Origin: Propionibacteriales bacterium
GTDB taxonomy: Bacteria > Actinomycetota > Actinomycetes > Propionibacteriales > Nocardioidaceae
Length of the DNA: 64,000 nucleotides
Reading direction: 5' to 3'
Assembly: GCA_026392415.1 (NCBI GenBank)
Contig: JAPLCC010000019.1
Span: 62,001-126,000, forward strand
Shown: one piece after another, positions 26,036 to 34,944 of the stretch
How positions within the stretch are numbered: the first letter of the stretch is position 1
Layout of the letters: every line of letters begins with the position of its first letter
Program-made: the position numbers and the translations under genes
Notes under the pieces: generated by a model
The model's database searches: none
What the model saw: the letters and a program-made list of their open reading frames with translations, nothing else
Told to the model about the DNA's origin: nothing

Positions 26036-27874
26036 TCAGGCAGGCGCCGGTGTGACCAGGTTTGCGTCGGACTCGGCGCACAGCGATCGGAGTACGGCAG
26101 CGGCATCACTGTGCGTGCTTCGCGCAGCAACCGCGAGCACGTCCGACGTGGGCCGCGCGGCGACCTTGACGTGGGAGATCAGCGGGTGGACCGGCCGGTT
26201 GTCGAGTTCGGCGTCCGAACGCAGGATCTCGTCCATCTTCTCGCCCTCGCGCAGGCCGGTGTAGACGATCTCGATCTTGCGACCCGATTGACGAATCAGC
26301 TCGAGTGCGACGTCGTTGATCTTGACCGGCTCGCCCATGTCCAGGATCAGCACCTCGCCGTCGCTACCGATCGCGCCGGCCTGGAGCACCAGCTGCACGG
26401 ACTCGGCAACGGTCATGAAGTAGCGGGTCACGTCGGGGTGCGTCACGGTGATCGGTCCACCCTGCGCGATCTGGCCGGCGAACGTGGTGAGCACCGAACC
26501 GCGGCTACCGAGGACGTTGCCGAAGCGGACGCTGATGTAGGAGCCCGCGTCGCGTTCGGCGTAGTCAGCGGTGAGCCGCTCCGCGGCTCGCTTGGAGAAC
26601 CCCAGGATGCTGGTGGGATCCGCAGCCTTGTCGGTCGAGATGTTGACGAACCGCTCCACGCCGACCCGACGGGCCGCCTCGAGGACGTTGGCCGTACCGA
26701 CGACATTGGTCTTGACCGCCTCGAGTGGATACTGCTCGAGCATCGGCAGGTGCTTGAGCGCAGCGGCGTGGAAGACCACCTCCGGCCGCCTCTCGTCGAA
26801 GATGCGGTTCAGGGCGTCCGCGTCACGGATGTCGGCGAGGATCACGTCGGGCGAGTCCAGCAGGGCGTGCCCGTGGATGGACAGTTGCACGCCGTGCAGA
26901 CCGGACTCGTCGCGGTCCAGCATCATCAGTTCGGCTGGATGCCACTTGGAGATCTGGCGCGCCAACTCGGATCCGATCGACCCACCCGCGCCGGTGATGA
27001 GCACCCGCTTGCCGTTGAGGAAGTCGGCGATGGACTCGATGTCGGTCTCGATCGCGCTGCGGCCCAGCAGGTCGGCAATGTTGATGTCGCGGATGTCGCG
27101 GATGCTCACCCGGGAGCCCAGGAACTCGTCGACCGGCGGCAGGACCTTGATGTCCACGTTGATGGCCGCACACCGGTCCGACAAGTCGCGGATGAGCTCG
27201 CTGGGGGCAGTCGGGATGGCGACCACCACGCTGACGGCGCCGTGGTCGGCGACAACGCTCTCCAGGTCGGCCAACGTGCCGCGCACAGAGACTCCGAAGT
27301 GCCGCAAGTGGCGGCGCCACGGGTCGTCGTCGAGGAAGGCGACGGGAGCGAATGGCGCACCCGGCGTCGTCATCATCGAACGGACCAACTGCTGGCCCGC
27401 CTCACCCGCACCGACGACGACCGTGCGCCGCGTGTCTTCGCCACGTGCCCACCCGGTGCGGACGGCCTGGGAGCGCCAGAGCGCCCGGGCGAGGATCATC
27501 ATCGTCGCGGCCATGAGCGGGGCGCCGAACGCCACCGTGCGCGCGACGGGCTGCGGGTCGACGATCAGGTTCACCATGGAGGCTTCCACGCTCGAGGCAG
27601 CCGCGATCAGGCAGATCATCACGGTTTCGTCGGGTCCGCCGACCACCGAGCGGCCGCGATACAGCTTGACGTACCAGCTCAGAGCGAAATGCACCACCAA
27701 GGTGAGACAGCACAGGCCGACGGCGGCGAACGTGGGGAACGCGGCGCCGTCGCTGTAGCGCAGCGTGGCCAGGAGCAACGTCGCCAGGATGATGGCGCAC
27801 GCATCCGTGACCATCATCAGCCGAACCCGGTATTGCCGCAGGAGCGCGACCAGGCGTTCAGAGTTTCCCCACAC
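26036..27874 (-). CDS. Membrane-bound UDP-GlcNAc 4,6-dehydratase (PglF/CapD/FlaA1-like)
   Basis: 612 residues if started at GTG 27874, which has a G-rich ribosome site; the frame is open to GTG 27931. Four N-terminal membrane helices (about 20-135) lead to a first Rossmann domain (TVVVGAGEAGQQLVRSM) and the catalytic SDR domain: VLITGAGGSIGSELARQI, FHAAALKHLPMLE, NISTDKAADPTSILGFSK and RFGNVLGSRGSVLTTF. The STDKAxxP-x-x-x-G-x-SK pattern is the dehydratase signature with Lys in place of the SDR Tyr. First step of the diacetamido-trideoxy sugar pathway, divergent from manA. Confidence 0.93.
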   Translation of the reverse strand: MWGNSERLVALLRQYRVRLMMVTDACAIILATLLLATLRYSDGAAFPTFAAVGLCCLTLVVHFALSWYVKLYRGRSVVGGPDETVMICLIAAASSVEASMVNLIVDPQPVARTVAFGAPLMAATMMILARALWRSQAVRTGWARGEDTRRTVVVGAGEAGQQLVRSMMTTPGAPFAPVAFLDDDPWRRHLRHFGVSVRGTLADLESVVADHGAVSVVVAIPTAPSELIRDLSDRCAAINVDIKVLPPVDEFLGSRVSIRDIRDINIADLLGRSAIETDIESIADFLNGKRVLITGAGGSIGSELARQISKWHPAELMMLDRDESGLHGVQLSIHGHALLDSPDVILADIRDADALNRIFDERRPEVVFHAAALKHLPMLEQYPLEAVKTNVVGTANVLEAARRVGVERFVNISTDKAADPTSILGFSKRAAERLTADYAERDAGSYISVRFGNVLGSRGSVLTTFAGQIAQGGPITVTHPDVTRYFMTVAESVQLVLQAGAIGSDGEVLILDMGEPVKINDVALELIRQSGRKIEIVYTGLREGEKMDEILRSDAELDNRPVHPLISHVKVAARPTSDVLAVAARSTHSDAAAVLRSLCAESDANLVTPAPA

Positions 27875-28087
27875 GTCAGCAACCCCCCATAGGTGCCTCA
27901 GAAAGACGGTGCTGGACTTGTCCCGATCCACCAGCCGCTGGTGGCCAAGGCTATCGGCAGCGGGCCGGGCCCTCGGCCGGAATTCGACAATCCTGAGGAT
28001 TCTTAACTTGCAGGCTCAGTGACGTGGGCGACATCCGCTCCAAAGTGCGGACGCTGCCCTCGCCGACCGCCTTCGATGCCGACCTCC

Positions 28088-28093
28088 TAGGCT
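28088..28093 (+). promoter_or_regulatory. -10 box TAGGCT for manA
   Basis: TAGGCT 29 bases before GTG 28123. The predicted leader of about 23 bases carries the GGAGG ribosome site. Confidence 0.5.
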
Positions 28094-28122
28094 GGAATCC
28101 CCCCACCGAACCCGGAGGCGAC

Positions 28123-29304
28123 GTGTTCGCGCTTTCCTGCCACACCCAGACCTACGACTGGGGCTCCACCGACGCCATCGCCGCCTTCCAGCGTCGGGCG
28201 TCCGACGACGTGCGCGTGGCCGAGGTCTGGATGGGCACGCATCCACTCGGGACCGCACGCATCCGCGACGCAGACGGCGCCGAGCGCCCGCTGACCGAGG
28301 TGGCCGGGGACCTGGGTTTCATGCTCAAGGTGCTTGCCGCGGACCGGCCACTGTCGATCCAGGTCCACCCGGACGAGGACCGCGCTCAAGCAGGCTTCGC
28401 GGCCGAGGAGGCCGCCGGTGTCCCGCTCGACGCTGCCCACCGGGTCTTCAAGGACCCCCGCCCGAAGCCCGAGATGGTCTACGCCCTCTCGACGTTCGAC
28501 ACCCTGGTCGGCCTGCGGCGTACGTCGGAAGTCGTCCGCGTGCTGCGGACCCTGGAGCACCCGCTGACCAAGGAACTGTCGGAGACGCTCCTCGAGAACC
28601 CCGGCTTCGGCGGCATCGTGAAACTGATCGAAGCCCTGGTCACCGACCCTCCCCCGGCGGAGGTCGTGGTCGAGATCGTCGCCGAGTGCCAGCGCGCCCT
28701 CGACAACGGTCTCGACATCAAGCGCGCGTACGCGACCGCCGTGGAGATCGCGGAGAGCTCGCCCGGTGACGTGGGGGTCATCATCGCGCTGCTGATGAAC
28801 CGGCTCACCCTGCAGCCCGGTGAGGCGGCGTACCTCGCGACCGGCATCATCCACGCGCACCTTCGCGGACTCTGTCTGGAAGTGATGGTGTCGTCGGACA
28901 ACGTCCTGCGCGCCGGTCTCACCACCAAGCACATCGATGCCCAGGGCCTCGTGCAGTGCCTCCAGGAAGGCACGTCGCGCGCCGCACGCGTCGAGCCCCA
29001 GGTGGTCAACTACTCCACCGACGTCTTCAACCCCGGCGGCGCCTTCGCACTGTCCGTCACCCAGAGCTCCCCCGCAGATCCGGCGGGCGTCGTGCTGCCG
29101 GCCTCAGGTGCGCGCATCCTGGTCTGCACCGACGGAGCGGTCGCGGTGGTCAATGCACGCGACGACATCCTCCGACTCGAACGCGGCGACGCGGTGTACG
29201 CCGACGACGGCGACGGCACCCTCCGGGTCCTGGGCACGGGCGAGGTCGCCCAGGCGTTCGTCCCGGCCGGCGGCAGGACCGGCCAACTCTTCGACCTTCT
29301 CTGA
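28123..29304 (+). CDS. manA: Mannose-6-phosphate isomerase, class I
   Basis: 393 residues from GTG 28123 with ribosome site GGAGG five bases upstream; upstream in-frame codons to 28024 lack family similarity. Zinc cupin enzyme interconverting fructose-6-phosphate and mannose-6-phosphate. YDWGSTDAIAAF, ELSIQVHPDED-type segment PLSIQVHPDEDRAQ (zinc ligands), FKDPRPKPEMVYAL and LATGIIHAHLRGLCLEVMVSSDNVLRAGLT are diagnostic. A TAGGCT box at 28088 probably gives a short leader. It would feed GDP-mannose for EPS or glycolipids. Confidence 0.95.
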   Translation: MFALSCHTQTYDWGSTDAIAAFQRRASDDVRVAEVWMGTHPLGTARIRDADGAERPLTEVAGDLGFMLKVLAADRPLSIQVHPDEDRAQAGFAAEEAAGVPLDAAHRVFKDPRPKPEMVYALSTFDTLVGLRRTSEVVRVLRTLEHPLTKELSETLLENPGFGGIVKLIEALVTDPPPAEVVVEIVAECQRALDNGLDIKRAYATAVEIAESSPGDVGVIIALLMNRLTLQPGEAAYLATGIIHAHLRGLCLEVMVSSDNVLRAGLTTKHIDAQGLVQCLQEGTSRAARVEPQVVNYSTDVFNPGGAFALSVTQSSPADPAGVVLPASGARILVCTDGAVAVVNARDDILRLERGDAVYADDGDGTLRVLGTGEVAQAFVPAGGRTGQLFDLL

Positions 29305-29416
29305 CGGGTCACCAAAAATGCCGTTCCGGCACGACGACCACGACACTCGACTAGCGTTTCGATCCGGACCACTCGGGCTGGGAACAGACCGCTGAGCTGA
29401 GAGTTGAATCGTCGAC

Positions 29417-31558
29417 ATGGGGATGATCGTCGAGAAGGTCGACGAGCTTGGACGACCGCTGCGGGTGGACCTTCAGGGCCTTCGTGGCCTCGGCGTCCTT
29501 CTCGTGGTCATCGGCCACCTCTGGCTGTGGCCCCCGGGCGCCTTTGCAGCACTCGACATCTTCTTCGTGCTGTCAGGCTTCTTCATCACGGCGATCCTGA
29601 TCGACCAGTTCGCGCAACAGGATCGCCTTCGTCTCGGCACTTTCTACCTGGCTCGGTTCCGGCGACTGGTGCCGACGGCGCTCACCGTCATCGTCGTCAC
29701 CGTCTTGTTGACCAAGTTGCTCTACAACCCGGCCAAGGCCGACGAAGTCACCCAACAGGGAATCTGGGCCGCGCTCTTCGCATCGAACTGGTACTTCATC
29801 GAGAACAGCACCAACTACTTCGCCAACCTCGGCAACGCGTCCTTCATCCACTACTGGTCCCTGTCCGTCGAAGAACAGTTCTACGTCGTCTGGCCGTGCC
29901 TCATCCTGGTCACCCTGCTGACGGCACGGCGACGAGCCTGGTCCCTCAGCACCTCCCTGCTGGTGGTGTTCGGTACGGCGACAGCGGTGTCCTTCGGCTA
30001 CTCGATGTGGCACTCCGCTGCGCATCCCGTGGCCGCCTACTTCTCGACCTTCGACCGGGTCTGGGAGTTCGGCGTCGGCGCCCTGCTCGCCGTCGCGAGA
30101 CCCCTCTTCAAGGACCTCCGCGAGCGGATCTCCACGGGGATCATGTGGACCGCCAGCGCAGCCCTGATTGCCTCCCTGGCCTTCCTCGACTACAGCATCC
30201 AGTACCCCGCGCCCTGGGGTCTGCTTCCCGTGCTGGCATGCGCGGGCCTGATCGTCGGTGGACATTCCGGACGGGTGCCCAACCGGCGGATGTGGCCGAT
30301 CACCAACGTGCCGATGGTCTACCTGGGCACGATCTCGTACTCGTTCTACCTCTGGCACCTGCCCGTGATCTTTCTCCTGCGCGCCTACTTCGCCGAGGAC
30401 ACGCAGTTCTATCGGGCCGTCGCCTTCGCCGTGAGCCTGGTGGTCGGATCACTCTCGTTCCACCTGCTCGAGCGGCCCGTTCGCCGGGCGCAGTCCCTGA
30501 TGACCCATGCCGAGCGGGCGCACCTGCAGAACAAGGCACCGATCGACCTGCGCCCGGTCATGCTCGGCTGGATCGCGGTCGTGACCGTCGCAACCGTGGG
30601 ACTGTACGGACTGGTCGCTGCACAGAACCCGTCGACCGCGGACTCGTCGTTGTCTCGTGGACCCCAGCCCACTGCGCCGACGACCGACGACCCAACGGCA
30701 AGCACCCTGGAACGTCACCAGGAAGCACTCCGAGCGAGCCTGACCGCCTCCGACTTCCCGACCTTCGATCCGCCCCTGCAGGATCTCGCGAGCGGCAAAT
30801 GGCTCGGTCAGTTGAACGACTACCGCTGCCGGCTCGACACGATGTCCACCCTCGGCGACTGCCGCCACGGGCCTGACGACGCCAGCCAGACCGCAGTCCT
30901 CATCGGAGACTCCTACGCGAGCAGCCTGGCACCGGGCATCATCGCGGCCCTGGGCAAGGGCTGGACCGTGCAACAGTTCGCCAACTCCGGGTGCCCTGCG
31001 TGGACGTTGCCCGAGTACTACAACGCCGACGGCACCCCGTACCCGTTGTGCGCCCGACGCCAGACGGAGGCACTTGATTTCGTCCGCCGAGAAGAGCCCG
31101 ACCTGGTCATCCTGGTCTCGGCCGCCGATGCCTATGTGGCGGGCGCGCGGAACTTTGACATCGACCGCCAGAATTCAGACCTCGCCTCCTGGGCGCTCGG
31201 GCAGACCCTGAAGAAGCTCACCGACCTGACGAAGCGCATCGTCGTGATCGAAGGCACCCCCAACCACAAGAGGCTCCTCGACTGCGTCACGCGGTTCGCG
31301 GAGCCCGACGACTGCGTTTCATCACCCACGAGCGACTGGGAACTGGGGAGGGCCGGGGAGCAGAAGGCCGCTCGCGAGTACGGCGCCACCTACGTCCCCA
31401 CCCTGCCGTGGTTCTGCATCAACGGGCGGTGCCCGGCATTCATGGGACGAACTCCCGTGACGGCAGACGGGCGGCACGTGACGCTCGCGTTCTCACTGCG
31501 CTTGACCGCGCTCCTTCGCGAGGCCCTGCTCGGGACAGACGCCGACACCACACCCTGA
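29417..31558 (+). CDS. OafA-type membrane acyltransferase with SGNH domain
   Basis: 713 residues, ATG 29417. Domain 1 (about 15-385) is an Acyltransferase_3 membrane unit of ten helices: DLQGLRGLGVLLVVIGHLW, FFVLSGFFITAIL, ARFRRLVPTAL and YWSLSVEEQFYVVWP. After a helix and Ser/Thr-rich linker, domain 2 (about 480-705) is an SGNH hydrolase with nucleophile block VLIGDSYASSLAPG and end block DGRHVTLAFSLRL. Such proteins O-acylate surface polysaccharides, usually with acetyl groups. It is 112 bases after manA and is probably an EPS modification enzyme. Confidence 0.9.
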   Translation: MGMIVEKVDELGRPLRVDLQGLRGLGVLLVVIGHLWLWPPGAFAALDIFFVLSGFFITAILIDQFAQQDRLRLGTFYLARFRRLVPTALTVIVVTVLLTKLLYNPAKADEVTQQGIWAALFASNWYFIENSTNYFANLGNASFIHYWSLSVEEQFYVVWPCLILVTLLTARRRAWSLSTSLLVVFGTATAVSFGYSMWHSAAHPVAAYFSTFDRVWEFGVGALLAVARPLFKDLRERISTGIMWTASAALIASLAFLDYSIQYPAPWGLLPVLACAGLIVGGHSGRVPNRRMWPITNVPMVYLGTISYSFYLWHLPVIFLLRAYFAEDTQFYRAVAFAVSLVVGSLSFHLLERPVRRAQSLMTHAERAHLQNKAPIDLRPVMLGWIAVVTVATVGLYGLVAAQNPSTADSSLSRGPQPTAPTTDDPTASTLERHQEALRASLTASDFPTFDPPLQDLASGKWLGQLNDYRCRLDTMSTLGDCRHGPDDASQTAVLIGDSYASSLAPGIIAALGKGWTVQQFANSGCPAWTLPEYYNADGTPYPLCARRQTEALDFVRREEPDLVILVSAADAYVAGARNFDIDRQNSDLASWALGQTLKKLTDLTKRIVVIEGTPNHKRLLDCVTRFAEPDDCVSSPTSDWELGRAGEQKAAREYGATYVPTLPWFCINGRCPAFMGRTPVTADGRHVTLAFSLRLTALLREALLGTDADTTP

Positions 31559-31594
31559 GGCCATGGCAACCGACGGCGAGGGCGGCCCGCGACG

Positions 31595-31894
31595 TCAGCG
31601 CCGGCGCAAGCCGGCCAGCGCCGGACGTACGTCGGCGAGATAGACCAACGCGGCGACGGTCATCGCGAGGTTCACGATCGACAGGTTCACCGGAACGAGC
31701 TGCAGCAGCACCCCGACACCGAGGATGGCGGTCCAGGTGGCCTTGTTGAGCTTGTCAGCCGCGTTGTAGGACTCGCCGGAGTAGAGCAGCGCACTGACGA
31801 ACGCGAAGATCTTGATCACCAGCAACGCGAACGCGATGCCGATGTTGATCCAGACCTCGACGTCGCTGATGGCGCCTACGAATCCTCCGCTCAT
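31595..31894 (-). CDS. DUF2516 membrane protein
   Basis: 99 residues, ATG 31894. Three or four hydrophobic helices: VEVWINIGIAFALLVIKIFAFVSALL, ATWTAILGVGVLLQLVP and IVNLAMTVAALVYLADVRPAL. The segment KLNKATW and the end VYLADVRPAL are characteristic of the actinobacterial DUF2516 family. In mycobacteria a member (Rv0476) follows hbhA and its HTH regulator in the same order as here. Function unknown. A terminator-like hairpin separates it from the hbhA-like gene. Confidence 0.88.
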   Translation of the reverse strand: MSGGFVGAISDVEVWINIGIAFALLVIKIFAFVSALLYSGESYNAADKLNKATWTAILGVGVLLQLVPVNLSIVNLAMTVAALVYLADVRPALAGLRRR

Positions 31895-31930
31895 GATGGT
31901 GTGATCCTAGCCGCCACCGGGAAAACGACC

Positions 31931-31960
31931 ACGACCCCGAGGCTCTCGCCCCGGGGTCGT
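31931..31960 (-). terminator. Terminator-like hairpin after the hbhA-like gene
   Basis: Arms ACGACCCC (31931-31938) and GGGGTCGT (31953-31960), about 20 bases beyond the hbhA-like stop and before the DUF2516 gene. No U-run is seen. Confidence 0.6.
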
Positions 31961-31980
31961 GATGGAAGTGGAGCGTCAGC

Positions 31981-32538
31981 TCACTTGGCAGCAGCCTTCT
32001 TGGCCGGAGCCTTCTTGGCGGCAGCCTTCTTCGCGGGAGCCTTCTTGGCGGCCGGCTTGGTCGCCGGAGCCTTCTTGGCAGCAGGCTTCGGGGTGGTCTT
32101 GCGGAGCTTGACGACGACGCTCTCGCCACGCTTGGCGAGGTCGGCGTACAGCGCGGTGGCGGTGGCGACGTTCTCGTCGACCTTCACCTTGACGGTGCCC
32201 TGCACCTTGGCCGGGAGGGCCTTGGCGTCAGCCTGGAGCTCGGCGAACTTCGCCTCGGCCTGGCCCTTGCGGTCAGCGAAGGTGCTGGCAGCCTTGTCCT
32301 GGAGGGTCTTCGCCTCGGGGATCTCGAAGCCCTTGACGGTGCTCTGGACGTCAGCGACCTTGGCGGTCACCTTGGCCTGCACGTCGGCGACGTAGCCCTT
32401 GACCTTCTCGACGGCGAGGTCGGTCGCACCGACACCGGCGTAGATCGGCTTCTGCGCAGCCTCGGGAACCTCGGGGAGGTCGATGGACTTGATGTCGATC
32501 GTGGGAATCTCGATCTTCGGGAGCTCGAACTTCGGCAT
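31981..32538 (-). CDS. HbhA-like protein with Lys/Ala/Pro-rich tail
   Basis: 185 residues from ATG 32538, with AAGGG seven bases upstream; GTG 32547, which overlaps the regulator stop, would add three residues. After MPKFELPKIEIPTID comes an amphipathic, probably coiled-coil central region (about 45-140: VEKVKGYVADVQAKV and similar). The last 35 residues are repeats of KKAPA and KKAAA, the heparin-binding type tail of mycobacterial HbhA adhesins. The tail may instead bind nucleic acid or acidic EPS. Order regulator-hbhA-DUF2516 matches Rv0474-Rv0476. Confidence 0.85.
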   Translation of the reverse strand: MPKFELPKIEIPTIDIKSIDLPEVPEAAQKPIYAGVGATDLAVEKVKGYVADVQAKVTAKVADVQSTVKGFEIPEAKTLQDKAASTFADRKGQAEAKFAELQADAKALPAKVQGTVKVKVDENVATATALYADLAKRGESVVVKLRKTTPKPAAKKAPATKPAAKKAPAKKAAAKKAPAKKAAAK

Positions 32539-32543
32539 TGCAT

Positions 32544-32969
32544 TCACCCTTCGTTGGTGACGTGGTTGGGATTCTTCTGGGCAGGCTCTTCTGCTGCGTC
32601 GGAGGGAGCCTCGGCTGCATTCAGTGCCAGGAACGATGCGTAGACGTCGAGCAGCGACTGCTTCTGCCGCTCGGTGAGGACGGCGTCGCCGAGAATGGCG
32701 AGTTCCACCGACCCCGCCAGGCCGTCCTCAGGGTTGAGGATGCCGGCCCGGATGTACAGCTGCTCCGCAGAGATCCGCAGCGCCTTGGCGATCTGTTGGA
32801 GCACCTCGGCGGACGGCTTGCGAAGACCGCGCTCGATCTGACTGAGGTAGGGGTTGGAGACACCAGCCTGGTCGGCGAGCTGCCTCAACGAGAGCCGCGA
32901 AGAGAGCCGCTGCTCCTTGAGATAGTCACCGAGGGAGCCGACCGTCTTCCCCACCTTGCCTTTTGCCAT
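32544..32969 (-). CDS. XRE-family HTH regulator (Rv0474-like)
   Basis: 141 residues, ATG 32969. N-terminal Cro/CI HTH at about residues 14-70: LGDYLKEQRLSSRLSLRQLA, then DQAGVSNPYLSQIERGLRKPS (recognition helix) and VLQQIAKALRISAEQLYIRAG. The C-terminal 60 residues (LTERQKQSLLDVYASFLAL) are typical of actinobacterial homologues. It heads the operon with the hbhA-like gene and probably regulates it. AT-rich direct repeats upstream at 32982-32999 are its likely operator. Confidence 0.9.
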   Translation of the reverse strand: MAKGKVGKTVGSLGDYLKEQRLSSRLSLRQLADQAGVSNPYLSQIERGLRKPSAEVLQQIAKALRISAEQLYIRAGILNPEDGLAGSVELAILGDAVLTERQKQSLLDVYASFLALNAAEAPSDAAEEPAQKNPNHVTNEG

Positions 32970-32981
32970 GCCCCCATAGTG

Positions 32982-32999
32982 CTAGCAATAGTTAGCAAA
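32982..32999 (-). promoter_or_regulatory. Probable operator of the XRE regulator
   Basis: AT-rich block with TAGCAAT and TAGCAAA repeated ten bases apart (about 32983 and 32993), about 13-30 bases before the regulator start. It is unlike its GC-rich surroundings and suits autoregulation. Confidence 0.5.
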
Positions 33000-33062
33000 C
33001 TGCAAGCAGGCGGCGACGTGAACTCCTTCACACGCGTTTCCAGATCAACTCACTGGACTCTG

Positions 33063-33068
33063 TACGAT
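33063..33068 (+). promoter_or_regulatory. -10 box TACGAT for the APS kinase-phosphatase gene
   Basis: TACGAT ends seven bases before GTG 33076; leaderless start inferred. Confidence 0.5.
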
Positions 33069-33075
33069 CGCCGAT

Positions 33076-34944
33076 GTGTCGAGCCCGCCCGTTCCCCAGC
33101 ACTGCCCCACGCCCCGGGAGCTCGACGACCTCGAGCTGCTGACTTCGGGCGCAGCCGGTCCCATCATGGGCTTCAACGAACCCGGCAGCCCGATCACTCT
33201 CGACCTACCCGAGCCGCTTGCCGTCCACCTCGACGAAGGCCATGAGGTCGAGCTCGTCGATCCCGAGGGACTGCCCCTCGCCCGCGTCTCCCAGACGCTG
33301 CGCGGACTCAGCGTGACACCGCTCGCCCACGCCCAGTTCGGACCGTTCCGCAGGCTCTACCTGACCCCTGACGCTGCGCGGGCGGCATACGCCGGTCGCA
33401 CCGTCGTGCCCGTGACCGACCTGGTCACCGCCACCCAGTTCGAGCAGCTGCGCTCCCTCGGACCGGTGCTACTGATCGCTCTCGTCGGCAAGGGAAGCCC
33501 CGCCGTCAGCGCGATCGGCCTGTTGCGCGCGACCCTCGAGGTGGCCGACCTGCTCGACGCCGCCGTGGTCGCCGTACCCCTCGCTGACCATGGCCTCGAC
33601 GCCCACCCGGCCCTGCGCAGTTCCGTGCTCGCGGCGTACGCCGGTGCCGACCCCCTCGTCGAGCTCGTCCCCGGTGGTGCCCCTCTCGCGCAGCTCGCCG
33701 GGATCGCCGCACAGGAGCGCCCCGCACCGGCCGACCAGGGCCTCGTGCTGTTCTTCACCGGCCTGTCCGGCAGCGGCAAGTCCACGCTGGCGCAGGCGCT
33801 CATCGATCGCCTCCTCGAGCAGGGCCACCGGTCGGTGACCAGCCTCGACGGCGACGTCGTCCGGCGGAACCTCTCGGCCGGCCTCACCTTCTCGAGGGAG
33901 GACCGGGAGACCAACATCCGCCGGATCGGCTGGGTGGCGGCCGAGATCTCCCGCCACGGCGGCGTCGCGGTCTGCAGTCCCATCGCACCGTTCGACGAGA
34001 CCCGCCAGCAGGTCCGGGCCATGGTCGAGGACGCCGGCGGCGCCTTCTTCCTGGTCCACGTCGCCACGCCGCTGGAGGAGTGCGAGCGCCGCGACCGCAA
34101 GGGCCTGTATGCCAAGGCACGTCGCGGCGAGATCCCCGAGTTCACCGGCATCTCCTCGCCCTACGAGGAGCCGGACGACGCCCACGTCCGCGTCGACACC
34201 ACGGGCCGCAGCATCGAGGAGGCCCTCGAGGACGTCACCCGCGCGCTGCGCGAAGCGGGCTACCTCGACGTACGTCTCGACACCGCCGACCTGGTCGGAT
34301 CCGGCTACACCACGACCGGCACCGGCCCCGACCACGGGCTGGCCGCATCGGCCGGCACCTCCAGCGGGGTCGCCCGACCTCACTCGCCGTCGTCGCCGCT
34401 GCGGGTCCTGTTCGTCTGTACGGCGAACATCTGCCGGTCGCCGTACATGGAGCTGCGTGCGCGCACCCTCCTGGGCGACACGCTCGGCGTGCAGTTCACC
34501 AGTGCCGGCACCCACGGCTTCCGTGCACACGGCGTCGACCGCACGATGGCCGGTGTCCTCGCCGACCGCGGCGTCGGCGCGGACCTGGTGTCCGCATTCG
34601 CCAGCCGGCCGCTGACCCGCGACCTCATCGCGCAGGCCGATCTGGTCCTCTGCGCCGAGTCGTCCCATCGCGCCTTCGTCCTCGAGGAGGCGCCGGGCGC
34701 CTTCCGGAAGGCCTTCACCCTCGGCCAGTTCGCCGAGTCCGTCGAACGCGTCGATGCCTCGCTGACCGGTGCGGCACTGGTGACGGCCGTGGGCCATCGA
34801 CGAGCCGGCGCCATCGACGCCCACGACGTCCGCGACCCCTACCGACGCGGCCGTGCCGCAGCGGAGGCCTCGGCCGACCAGATCGACACGCTCCTCCAGG
34901 CCGTGCTCCCGCGGCTCACCAGCGCCAGGACAGGAAACAGATGA
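33076..34944 (+). CDS. APS kinase fused to low-molecular-weight protein-tyrosine phosphatase
   Basis: 622 residues, leaderless GTG 33076. Three parts. Residues 1-215: ATP-sulfurylase-like N-terminal fold (PRELDDLELLTSGAAGPIMG, GLPLARVS), without a convincing catalytic set. Residues about 222-410: CysC, with Walker A GLSGSGKST at 229-237, SLDGDVVRRNLSAGLTFS, PIAPFDETRQQVR and RDRKGLYAKARRGEIPEFTG; it makes PAPS from APS. Residues about 444-615: LMW tyrosine phosphatase, with FVCTANICRSPYME holding nucleophile Cys448 and Arg454 (C-x5-R) and the general acid in DVRDPYRRG (Asp587). A Gly/Ser/Thr linker joins the last two. The fusion is continuous with no frameshift. Confidence 0.92.
   Translation: MSSPPVPQHCPTPRELDDLELLTSGAAGPIMGFNEPGSPITLDLPEPLAVHLDEGHEVELVDPEGLPLARVSQTLRGLSVTPLAHAQFGPFRRLYLTPDAARAAYAGRTVVPVTDLVTATQFEQLRSLGPVLLIALVGKGSPAVSAIGLLRATLEVADLLDAAVVAVPLADHGLDAHPALRSSVLAAYAGADPLVELVPGGAPLAQLAGIAAQERPAPADQGLVLFFTGLSGSGKSTLAQALIDRLLEQGHRSVTSLDGDVVRRNLSAGLTFSREDRETNIRRIGWVAAEISRHGGVAVCSPIAPFDETRQQVRAMVEDAGGAFFLVHVATPLEECERRDRKGLYAKARRGEIPEFTGISSPYEEPDDAHVRVDTTGRSIEEALEDVTRALREAGYLDVRLDTADLVGSGYTTTGTGPDHGLAASAGTSSGVARPHSPSSPLRVLFVCTANICRSPYMELRARTLLGDTLGVQFTSAGTHGFRAHGVDRTMAGVLADRGVGADLVSAFASRPLTRDLIAQADLVLCAESSHRAFVLEEAPGAFRKAFTLGQFAESVERVDASLTGAALVTAVGHRRAGAIDAHDVRDPYRRGRAAAEASADQIDTLLQAVLPRLTSARTGNR

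Noticed and set aside
29319..29331. Hairpin TGCCG-TTC-CGGCA after manA as intrinsic terminator
   Set aside because: The adjacent A-run lies on the 5' side, so a U-run would follow only on the minus strand, where no gene ends. The stem is only five bases.
31981..32100. Lys/Ala/Pro codon repeats as a DNA repeat element
   Set aside because: It is the low-complexity coding tail of the HbhA-like protein, with codon variation between units, and not a dispersed repeat.
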